Source: Thauera humireducens
Lineage (GTDB): Bacteria > Pseudomonadota > Gammaproteobacteria > Burkholderiales > Rhodocyclaceae
Assembly (NCBI RefSeq): GCF_001051995.2
Contig: NZ_CP014646.1
Location: 3,658,001 to 3,722,000, forward strand
Direction of reading: 5' to 3'
DNA length: 64,000 nucleotides
The position numbers and the translations under genes were made by a program. The notes under the pieces were generated by a model that did not search any database, was not told the DNA's origin, and was given only the letters and a program-made list of their open reading frames with translations. Shown piece by piece: positions 18,347-26,878 of this stretch. Positions within the stretch are counted from its first letter, which is position 1. Each line of letters begins with the position of its first letter.

Positions 18347-19417
18347 ATGCCCGCCTACCCGCACATCCTCGTCGTTGGCACCACGTTCACCGTTCCGCTG
18401 CCCTGGTATCGGCCGTTCCGGCGCCTCGCCGACATGGTGGGCCGCGAGCTGGCGCGCAGCGGATTCGGGCTGCTCACCGGCAACACGCCGGGGGTCGACA
18501 AGGTCGCGGCGCGTGCTTTCTGGGCGGAATGCCTGCGCCGGGGCCTGGCGCCGGAGGCGGGCTATCAGCAACTGTGGCTGCCGCACTTCCAGCGTGGCTA
18601 TTTCCTGCCGGGCGAAGGCTTTGCGGCGCCGGTCGAGTGCACGGTACGTCTGTCCGACTACGACGAGTGGATCGAGCAGGCGATCGGCCGTGCCGGCGCG
18701 GCGGTGATGATCGGCGGGCGCAGTGGCTCGCTTGCGATTGCGCGCCGCTTCATCGACGCCGGCAAGCCGGTGTTGCCGATTCCCTTCGCCGGCGGCGAAT
18801 CGCGCGAGGTGTTCCACGAGATCCTGCGGACCTGGGGCGAGGCGCCCGTGCCGGGGTTGAGCCAGACGCAGTTCCTGAGCCTGGCCGTGCCCTGGATCAA
18901 CAGCACCGGACTGCTTGCGCGGCTGTTGCTGGGCACGCTCGCCGCGCAGGCCGACATCTTCATCTCCTACCGTCGTGCGGATACCGGCATGGCCGCCGGC
19001 CGCCTGCGCGACGACCTGATCGAGCATTTCGGCGCGCGCCGCGTGTTCATGGACCTGCACGGCATCGACCCGAGCGCGGATTGGCGCGAGACGATCGGCG
19101 CGGCGATCGCGGCCTGCAAGGTCGGCGTGGTGCTGATCGGGCACGGCTTCATGGCGGGCGATGCACAGGGGCGTCCGCGGCTGTGGGACGAGGGCGACGT
19201 GTTGCGATTCGAACTCGCGTCCCTGCTTGCAGGGCAGAAACGCATCCTGCCCTTGCTGGTGGACGATGCCCCGTTGCCTGCGGAGGACGCCTTGCCCGAG
19301 GCGCTCAGGCCCTTGCTGCGCTACCAGACCCCGCGCATCGACAACGCCAACTGGCAGGCGGTGAGCGCGGCGGTGGTGAGGGCAATCGAGGCGGTGTTGA
19401 GTCCCTCGGTGGGTTGA
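18347..19417 (+). CDS. SLOG-TIR fusion protein
   Basis: A 356-residue cytoplasmic protein with no membrane segment. Residues about 5-165 form a SLOG-like Rossmannoid domain: an ILVVGTT strand, LLTGNTPGVDKVAA, and GGRSGSLAIARRFIDAGKPVLPIPFAGG, the glycine-rich nucleotide-binding signature of SLOG/LOG-like folds. Residues about 203-345 form a TIR domain: DIFISYRRADTGMAAGRL, RVFMDLHGIDPSADW, and WDEGDVLRFELASLL, where E289 is the likely catalytic glutamate for NAD+ cleavage. Known TIR/SLOG immunity such as Thoeris splits signal producer and SLOG sensor into two proteins; here both are in one chain. It may sense a nucleotide and deplete NAD+. The target and trigger are unknown. Confidence 0.85.
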   Translation: MPAYPHILVVGTTFTVPLPWYRPFRRLADMVGRELARSGFGLLTGNTPGVDKVAARAFWAECLRRGLAPEAGYQQLWLPHFQRGYFLPGEGFAAPVECTVRLSDYDEWIEQAIGRAGAAVMIGGRSGSLAIARRFIDAGKPVLPIPFAGGESREVFHEILRTWGEAPVPGLSQTQFLSLAVPWINSTGLLARLLLGTLAAQADIFISYRRADTGMAAGRLRDDLIEHFGARRVFMDLHGIDPSADWRETIGAAIAACKVGVVLIGHGFMAGDAQGRPRLWDEGDVLRFELASLLAGQKRILPLLVDDAPLPAEDALPEALRPLLRYQTPRIDNANWQAVSAAVVRAIEAVLSPSVG

Positions 19418-19428
19418 TCCCGGGGGAC

Positions 19429-20496
19429 TCAGCGCGGTGAAGCGGGCTGCGGCGTTTCCGCTGAAGCGCCGATCCGGTACGCACTCGGCGCCACCCCCGT
19501 CCACTCCCGGAACGCCCGCGCGAAGCTCTTCTCGCTGTCGAAGCCCACCGCGGCCGCGATCTGTTTCACCGGTTTGCGGGTCTGCAGCAGCAGCTTGATC
19601 GCACGTTCGCGGCGGGCCTCGTTCTTCAGCCGCTGCAGGGACACGCCTTCTTCCTTGAGCTGGCGGTGCAGGGTGCGGACCGAGGTGTTGAGCTGGGCGG
19701 CGACGTCCTCGGCGGTGTGCGCGGCAGCGGGGTCGGTGGCCAGGATCTGGGCGACGCTGTGCACCAGCAGGCGGTCGCGGCGGTATTGCAGCACGGTGAG
19801 CGGCAGCGCGCGCTGCAGCATGGTCTGCAGCGCCTTCTCGTCGCGCCGCACGGGCAGTTCGAGATAGCGTGCATCGAACGACAGGCTCGCGGTGTCGGCG
19901 TCGAAACGCACCGGGCCGGGAAACAGGTAGTGGTAGGCGTCGGCGTGGTGCGGGGCGGGGAAGGGAAAGGTCGTCTCGGCGAGCGCGATGCGCGAATCCA
20001 CCAGCCAGCAGGCGTAGCCCAGCAGGTAGCGGAGGGTGGAGACGAGGCAGAACTCGCGCAGCTCGCCCAGTCCGGTGTGCTCGACGATGCGGATGGTGGC
20101 GCTGCCGCGCGGCTGGCTGAAGTCCAGCACGATGTCTTCGGTGAGCAGGCGGTGGTGCCGGCACCAGCGCTTGAGCGCCACTTCGAGCGTCGGCGAGGTG
20201 AGCGAGGCGCGACAGAGCATGCCGTAGCTGCCCCAGGGCAGCCGCCGCGAGAACCAGCCCAGGGTTTCGTCGTCGAGTTCCTGCATGGCCACGCCCGACA
20301 TCACTTCCATCTGCGCCGCGGTGACGCGCGCGTCGGGGGTCTCGAGCAGCGCGGGCGGGATCTGCGCCTGGGCGAGCGCGTTGGCGGGATCCATGCCCAG
20401 TCGGCGGTAGCCGGTGACGATCGCGCGGATGAATGCGATCGGCGTGGCGGCGCGGCCGATGGTCAGCTCGGTGGGCGACGGCGTGAGGATCTTCAT
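19429..20496 (-). CDS. AraC-family regulator of the liu (leucine/isovalerate) genes
   Basis: A 355-residue regulator with an N-terminal arabinose-binding-domain-like region (PF12625 type, about 15-200) and a C-terminal AraC HTH pair (VRTLHRQLKEEGVS; GFDSEKSFARAFREWTGVAP). It is divergent from isovaleryl-CoA dehydrogenase, and a tandem TGGCA site lies 22 bp before its start codon. A near copy lies before the carboxylase genes, so it probably controls both units and itself. Liu pathways elsewhere use MerR-type LiuR or TetR-type LiuQ; neither is seen here. The start at 20496 (MKILTPSP) is preferred over the upstream ATG at 20544, but the Shine-Dalgarno is weak. Confidence 0.85.
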   Translation of the reverse strand: MKILTPSPTELTIGRAATPIAFIRAIVTGYRRLGMDPANALAQAQIPPALLETPDARVTAAQMEVMSGVAMQELDDETLGWFSRRLPWGSYGMLCRASLTSPTLEVALKRWCRHHRLLTEDIVLDFSQPRGSATIRIVEHTGLGELREFCLVSTLRYLLGYACWLVDSRIALAETTFPFPAPHHADAYHYLFPGPVRFDADTASLSFDARYLELPVRRDEKALQTMLQRALPLTVLQYRRDRLLVHSVAQILATDPAAAHTAEDVAAQLNTSVRTLHRQLKEEGVSLQRLKNEARRERAIKLLLQTRKPVKQIAAAVGFDSEKSFARAFREWTGVAPSAYRIGASAETPQPASPR

Positions 20497-20517
20497 GTGC
20501 CGGAATGCTATCTGGCG

Positions 20518-20546
20518 TGGCATGAATTGCAACCATGATGGCACTC
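20518..20546. promoter_or_regulatory. Tandem TGGCA regulator site upstream of liuA
   Basis: Two direct half-sites, TGGCAT and TGGCAC, start 21 bp apart (20518 and 20539), two helical turns as AraC-type dimers need. The whole 29-bp stretch matches the one at 24211-24239 at 26 positions. A TAATCT hexamer at 20566-20571 is a plausible -10 for liuA, which places the second half-site next to the -35. Confidence 0.75.
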
Positions 20547-20657
20547 ATGGGCCACCGTGCGCGGCTAATCTCGATCCATCCTCGGGCATGCGCCGTCCAT
20601 AATGGATTCGCGCAGGAAGCCCGGCGCGCCAGGACAACCTCGAGAAGGAGACACCCC

Positions 20658-21839
20658 ATGAACGTGCCCAGCCTGAACTTCAACCTCGGCGAGACCATCG
20701 ACGCCTTGCGCGACACGCTGCAGGCCTTCTGTGCCGCGGAGATCGCGCCGCGCGCGGCCGAGATCGATCGCGTCAACGAATTCCCCGCCGACCTGTGGAA
20801 GAAGCTGGGCGACCTCGGCGTGCACGGCATGACGGTGAGCGAGGAGTACGGCGGCACCGACATGGGCTATCTGGCCCACATCGTGGCGATGGAAGAGATC
20901 TCGCGCGCGTCGGCCTCGGTCGGCCTGTCCTACGGCGCGCACTCCAACCTGTGCATCAACCAGATCCGCCGCAACGGCACCGAGGCGCAGAAGCAGAAGT
21001 ACCTGCCCAAGCTGATCTCGGGCGACCACGTCGGCGCGCTGGCGATGTCCGAGCCCAACGCCGGTTCCGACGTGGTGTCGATGAAGCTGCGCGCTGACCG
21101 CAAGGGCGACCATTTCGTGCTCAACGGCAGCAAGATGTGGATCACCAACGGCGGCGACGCCGACACCCTGGTGGTCTATGCCAAGACCGACCTCGCCGCC
21201 GGCCCCAAGGGCATCACCGCCTTCATCATCGAGAAGGGCATGAAGGGCTTCTCCTGCGGTACCCACCTCGACAAGCTGGGCATGCGCGGCTCCAACACCT
21301 TCCCGCTGTTCTTCGACGACGTCGAGGTGCCGCTGGAGAACGTGCTCGGCGGTGAGGCCAACATCGGCCGCGGCGTGCAGGTGCTGATGAGCGGCCTGGA
21401 CTACGAGCGCGCGGTGCTGTCCGGCGGTCCGCTCGGCATCATGGCCGCGTGCATGGACGTGGTCGTGCCCTACATGCACGAGCGCAAGCAGTTCGACACC
21501 CCGATCGGCGAGTTCCAGCTCATGCAGGGCAAGATCGCCGACATGTACTCCACCTGGAGCGCCTGCCGCGCCTATGCCTACGCCGTGGGCCAGGCCTGCG
21601 ACCGCGCCGACCACGCGCGCGCGCTGCGCAAGGACGCTGCCGGCGTGATCCTCTACACCGCCGAGAAGGCGACCTGGATGGCGGGCGAGGCGATTCAGGC
21701 GCTGGGTGGCGTGGGCTATACCAACGAGTATCCGACCGGCCGCCTGTGGCGCGATGCCAAGCTGTACGAGATCGGTGCCGGCACCAGCGAGATCCGCCGC
21801 ATGCTGATCGGCCGAGAACTGTTCTCCGAGACGCGCTGA
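20658..21839 (+). CDS. liuA: Isovaleryl-CoA dehydrogenase
   Basis: A 393-residue FAD flavoprotein oxidising isovaleryl-CoA to 3-methylcrotonyl-CoA in leucine catabolism and passing electrons to ETF. It has the acyl-CoA dehydrogenase signatures [20 protein letters not shown] (about residues 130-149) and [32 protein letters not shown] near the C-terminus. The catalytic-base region [16 protein letters not shown] matches the isovaleryl-CoA subgroup, where the glutamate sits in DYER. The start at 20658 has GAGAAGGAG 8 bases upstream; the frame is open further upstream without similarity. It is first in the unit with 21860-24049. Confidence 0.94.
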   Translation: MNVPSLNFNLGETIDALRDTLQAFCAAEIAPRAAEIDRVNEFPADLWKKLGDLGVHGMTVSEEYGGTDMGYLAHIVAMEEISRASASVGLSYGAHSNLCINQIRRNGTEAQKQKYLPKLISGDHVGALAMSEPNAGSDVVSMKLRADRKGDHFVLNGSKMWITNGGDADTLVVYAKTDLAAGPKGITAFIIEKGMKGFSCGTHLDKLGMRGSNTFPLFFDDVEVPLENVLGGEANIGRGVQVLMSGLDYERAVLSGGPLGIMAACMDVVVPYMHERKQFDTPIGEFQLMQGKIADMYSTWSACRAYAYAVGQACDRADHARALRKDAAGVILYTAEKATWMAGEAIQALGGVGYTNEYPTGRLWRDAKLYEIGAGTSEIRRMLIGRELFSETR

Positions 21840-21859
21840 GTCGCCGGCGGAGCGGAAAG

Positions 21860-22462
21860 ATGGCCGAGCCGATCGATTTCTACTTCGACTTCTCCTCGCC
21901 CTACGGCTACTTCATGGCGGAGAAGATCGACGTGCTGGCGGCCGCCCACGGCCGCAGCGTGCGCTGGCGTCCCTTCCTGCTGGGGGCGGTGTACAAGGTG
22001 ACGGGCGAGGTCCCGCTGCCCTCGAAACCGCTCAAGGGGGACTACTCGAAGCGCGATTTCGAGCGCTCGGCGCGTTTCCTCGGCCTGCGCTGCCGCATGC
22101 CCGAGGCCTTCCCGATCGGCACCCAGGTCGCGGCGCGCGCCTTCTACTGGCTGGACGAGCGCGATCCGGTCGCAGCACGCGCCTTCGCGCTGGCCGCCTA
22201 CCGTGCCTACTTCGGCGAGGGGCGCGACATCTCGCAGGAGGCGGCGGTGCTGGACCTCGCCGCGGCCCACGGCGCCGACCGTGCCGGCTTGGCCGAAGCG
22301 CTCGCCGGCGAGGCGATCCGCAACCGTCTCAAGGACGAATGCGCCCAGGCCATCGCACGCGGCGTGTTCGGCTCGCCCTTCGTCCTCGTCGACGGCGAAC
22401 CCTTCTGGGGCGTGGACCGCATCCCGCAGATCGAGCGCTGGCTGCAGACGGGCGGCTTCTAG
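21860..22462 (+). CDS. 2-hydroxychromene-2-carboxylate isomerase family (DsbA-like) protein
   Basis: A 200-residue thioredoxin/DsbA-fold protein of the glutathione-S-transferase kappa/HCCA isomerase group. The N-terminus IDFYFDFSSPYGYFMAEKI carries the SSPY motif in which the serine binds and activates glutathione. The C-terminus has GVFGSPFVLVDGEPFWGVDR, typical of the family. It starts 20 bp after liuA with GGAGCGGAAAG before the ATG, so it is co-transcribed. HCCA isomerases act in naphthalene degradation, but no such genes are here; a glutathione-dependent role tied to the liu unit is more likely. The substrate is unknown. Confidence 0.88.
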   Translation: MAEPIDFYFDFSSPYGYFMAEKIDVLAAAHGRSVRWRPFLLGAVYKVTGEVPLPSKPLKGDYSKRDFERSARFLGLRCRMPEAFPIGTQVAARAFYWLDERDPVAARAFALAAYRAYFGEGRDISQEAAVLDLAAAHGADRAGLAEALAGEAIRNRLKDECAQAIARGVFGSPFVLVDGEPFWGVDRIPQIERWLQTGGF

Positions 22463-22625
22463 CGCCACGTCCCACTCTTCGGTACCGCGTGTCCGCCTGC
22501 GGTGATCGTGTATCGCCGCTCGATCTGTCCGCACGCTTCCGCTCGCCTTGACTATCCTGAAGAGGATCGAAGGCCGACTACGCCCCTGTCCTGCGGACGG
22601 GGCGTTTGCCGAGGAGGTGCGCAAC

Positions 22626-23792
22626 ATGCCGGGCGATACCGCTACATCCACTACCCTGGTCCCGCTGATTCTGGTCGCCACGCGCAAGGGGGCATGGCTC
22701 GTCCATGGCGATGCCGGACGCAGCCGATGGCGCCTGGACGGGCCGCATTTCCTCGGCCACATCGTCAGTCACCTGATGCTCGATCCGCGCGACGGGCGCA
22801 CCCTGCTGGCCGCGGCCAAGACCGGCCACCTCGGCCCCACGGTGTTCCGTTCGATGGACCTGGGCGCCACCTGGCGCGAGGCTGCGCGGCCACCCGCCTT
22901 CGCGAAAAGCGCCGATGGCAAGGGGCGCGCGGTCGACCATACCTTCTGGTTGACCCCGGGCCATCCGTCCGAGCCCGGCTGCTGGTACGCCGGCACCTCG
23001 CCGCAAGGCCTGTTCCGCTCCGAGGACGGCGGCGACACCTGGGTGCCCTTCTCGTCGATCAATGACGATCCCGACTACCTGCGCTGGATGGGCACGGTGC
23101 AGGACGGCACGCCCGATGGTCCGAAACTGCACTCCATCCTTGTCGACCCGCGCGATCCGGCGCACCTCTACTTCGGCATGTCGGGCGGCGGGGTCCATGA
23201 GTCGCGCGACGCTGGCAAGACCTTCGCGCCGCTGCTGAACGGGCTGGAAGTCGTCGAGGGCTTCGACGTCGCCGATCCCACCTTCCACGATCCGCACTGC
23301 CTGCGCCTGTCACCGGCCGACCCCGATCGCCTGTACCAGCAGAACCACTGCGGCATCTACCGGCTCGACCGCCCGGGCGACACCTGGGTGCGGATCGGCC
23401 GGACGATGCCGCCGGAGGTCGGCGACATTGGTTTCCCGATGGTGGTGCATCCGCGCGACCCCGACCGTGCCTGGGTCTTCCCGATGGATGGCCAGACCGT
23501 ATGGCCGCGCACCAGCCCGGACGGCAAGCCCGCCGTTTACGGCACCCGCGACGCGGGCGCGACCTGGCAGCGCCTCGATGCCGGCCTGCCGCGCGCGCAG
23601 GCGTGGTGGACCGTGAAGCGCCAGGCCATGAGCGCCGATGCGCTCGACCCGGTCGGTCTGTACTTCGGCACCACGAGCGGCGAGCTGTGGATGAGTGCCG
23701 ACGAGGGCGGCAGCTGGACCTGCGTTGCCCGCCACCTGCCCGAGATCTATGCCGTCGAGGTCGCACAGCGTGCCGTGGAGGCCGGTGGGTGA
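22626..23792 (+). CDS. BNR/sialidase-like beta-propeller protein
   Basis: A 388-residue protein made of BNR/Asp-box repeats (SMDLGATWRE, SEDGGDTWVP, SRDAGKTFAP, TRDAGATWQR, SADEGGSWTC), which fold as a beta-propeller of the sialidase/VPS10/photosystem-assembly type. There is no signal peptide, so it is probably cytoplasmic. True sialidase catalytic residues are not evident. The start at 22626 follows GAGGAGGTGCGCAAC; an in-frame ATG at 22548 lacks a ribosome binding site. It is translationally coupled (TGATG) to a MoaD-like gene, so the two products probably work together. Function unknown. Confidence 0.82.
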   Translation: MPGDTATSTTLVPLILVATRKGAWLVHGDAGRSRWRLDGPHFLGHIVSHLMLDPRDGRTLLAAAKTGHLGPTVFRSMDLGATWREAARPPAFAKSADGKGRAVDHTFWLTPGHPSEPGCWYAGTSPQGLFRSEDGGDTWVPFSSINDDPDYLRWMGTVQDGTPDGPKLHSILVDPRDPAHLYFGMSGGGVHESRDAGKTFAPLLNGLEVVEGFDVADPTFHDPHCLRLSPADPDRLYQQNHCGIYRLDRPGDTWVRIGRTMPPEVGDIGFPMVVHPRDPDRAWVFPMDGQTVWPRTSPDGKPAVYGTRDAGATWQRLDAGLPRAQAWWTVKRQAMSADALDPVGLYFGTTSGELWMSADEGGSWTCVARHLPEIYAVEVAQRAVEAGG

Positions 23793-24049
23793 TGAAGGTG
23801 CTGATCCCCACGCCGCTGCGGACCTACACCGGCGCGCATTGCGTCGCGGGCAGTGGCACGACGCTGGCCGAGGTGCTCGCCGATCTCGAGGCGCGCTTCC
23901 CCGGCATCCGCTTCCGCATGATCGACGAGCAGGACCGCATGCGTCCGCACGTCCGCTTCTTCATCAACGGCCGGGCGGTGCACGACGTGGCGGTGCGGCT
24001 CGATGACACGGATGAGCTCGCCATCGTGCAGGCACTGAGCGGTGGCTGA
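23792..24049 (+). CDS. MoaD/ThiS-family small ubiquitin-like protein
   Basis: An 85-residue beta-grasp protein of the MoaD/ThiS sulfur-carrier family, ending in the Gly-Gly (LSGG) that is adenylated and thiocarboxylated in this family. FINGRAVHDVAVRLDDTDELAIVQALSGG matches the C-terminal half of MoaD. The ATG shares one base with the stop of the preceding propeller gene. No MoaE, ThiF/MoeB or other molybdopterin or thiamin gene is nearby, so it is unlikely to be the housekeeping MoaD. A sulfur-carrier or protein-conjugation role with the propeller protein is possible. Confidence 0.83.
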   Translation: MKVLIPTPLRTYTGAHCVAGSGTTLAEVLADLEARFPGIRFRMIDEQDRMRPHVRFFINGRAVHDVAVRLDDTDELAIVQALSGG

Positions 24050-24392
24050 GCCTGCATCTTCGCAGCGGCGTGCCTGGCCGGATCCATTCCTGGCCGGCCC
24101 TGGCCGCGAGAAGGCGGGGCCGCAATGGCAAGCCGCATCGAAGCGGGCTTGCGTGTAGGATGCAGCGAGCGGGTCAGGGCCGGACCGGTGGAGCGCATTG
24201 CGTCGTCCGATGGCATGAATTGCGACCATCTTGGCACTCGGCGCATGGCCGTGGCCGCTAGTCTTTCGCCATGACCCGACCTGCTTGGGCTGGATGCGCA
24301 TGTTTGTTGCGCGAAGCGGCCGCAAGGCCGTGGCAGGGGATGGACAACGCCGACCGACGGCCCCGCAGGGCAAGACACGAGGACGAGGAGAC
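24050..24392. other. Leader/promoter region of the carboxylase unit
   Basis: A 343-bp stretch without a credible gene separates the MoaD-like gene from liuB. It contains inverted repeats around GGCCGG (about 24075-24105) that could end the upstream unit, the tandem TGGCA site at 24211-24239, and a TAGTCT hexamer (24257-24262) usable as a -10. The remaining 130 bp to liuB is a presumed untranslated leader. Confidence 0.55.
24211..24239. promoter_or_regulatory. Tandem TGGCA regulator site upstream of liuB
   Basis: The second copy of the liu-region site: half-sites TGGCAT and TGGCAC start 21 bp apart (24211 and 24232). It shares 26 of 29 positions with 20518-20546; only three positions between or near the half-sites differ. 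It probably binds the AraC-type regulator encoded at 19429-20496 and drives liuB and the genes after it. Confidence 0.75.
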
Positions 24393-26000
<1,608 letters not shown>

Positions 26001-26018
26001 GTGGGGCGGAGGACACCG

Positions 26019-26810
26019 ATGAGCTACGAGACCCTGGAAATCGTCCGCGACGGTGGCGTCGCGACGGTGTGGATGAACCGTCCGGACGTACACAACGCCT
26101 TCAACGCGCAGCTGATCGCCGACCTCACCGCGGCGTGCAGGGCGCTGGATGCCGACGACACGGTGCGGGCGGTGGTGCTGGCCGGGCGGGGCAAGAGTTT
26201 CTCGGCGGGGGCCGACCTCAACTGGATGAAGGCGGCAGGCGAGGCGAGCGAGGCGGAGAACTTCGCCGACGCGATGAAGCTCGCCGGCATGATGCGCACG
26301 CTCGCCGAGATGAGGAAGCCCACCATCGCGCGCGTGCATGGCGCGGCGCTGGGCGGCGGCATGGGGCTGGCGAGCGCCTGCGACATCTGCATCGCCTCTG
26401 ACCGTGCGGTGTTCGCGACCTCCGAGGTCAAGTTCGGGATCATCCCGTCGGCAATCAGCCCTTATGTGATCCGTGCCATCGGCGAGCGCCAGGCCTACCG
26501 CTACTTCCAGACCGCCGAGCGCATCAACGCCACGCGCGCGGCCGAACTCGGTCTGGCGCACGAAGCGGTGGCCGCCGAGGAACTGGACGCCAAGGTGAAG
26601 GAAGTGGTCGAGGCCCTGCTGCAGGGCGGGCCGAAGTCGCAGGCCGCGGCCAAGGATCTGATCCGCGCGGTGGCCAACCAGCCGGTGAGTGACGCGCTGG
26701 TGGAAGACACCGCGCGCCGTATCGCCGGCCTGCGCGCCACGCCCGAGGCCAGGGAGGGGCTTGCCGCCTTCCTCGACAAACGCCCCGCAGCCTGGATCGC
26801 GCAGGGCTGA
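26019..26810 (+). CDS. liuC: 3-methylglutaconyl-CoA hydratase
   Basis: A 263-residue crotonase-fold hydratase that converts 3-methylglutaconyl-CoA to HMG-CoA. GRGKSFSAGADLNWMK and HGAALGGGMGLASACDICIASDRAVF form the oxyanion hole and active site of the enoyl-CoA hydratase superfamily; FATSEVKFGIIPSAISPYVI is typical of the LiuC branch. The ATG at 26019 is preceded by GGAGGACACCG and lies 18 bp after liuB. The specific substrate is assigned from the operon. Confidence 0.92.
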   Translation: MSYETLEIVRDGGVATVWMNRPDVHNAFNAQLIADLTAACRALDADDTVRAVVLAGRGKSFSAGADLNWMKAAGEASEAENFADAMKLAGMMRTLAEMRKPTIARVHGAALGGGMGLASACDICIASDRAVFATSEVKFGIIPSAISPYVIRAIGERQAYRYFQTAERINATRAAELGLAHEAVAAEELDAKVKEVVEALLQGGPKSQAAAKDLIRAVANQPVSDALVEDTARRIAGLRATPEAREGLAAFLDKRPAAWIAQG

Positions 26811-26878
26811 ACGCCGGAATTGGGCCGAGATTGCACCCAGCCTCGCGCCGAACCGACACAAGACACGCTGGAGACAAC

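Noticed and set aside
16955..20863. A 1302-codon antisense open frame
   Set aside because: It covers several well-supported genes on the other frames and reads as Arg/Ala/Pro-rich sequence without a domain.
22626..23792. Naming the propeller gene a sialidase
   Set aside because: Asp-box repeats show the fold only; the catalytic arginine triad and nucleophile tyrosine of sialidases are not evident and there is no signal peptide.
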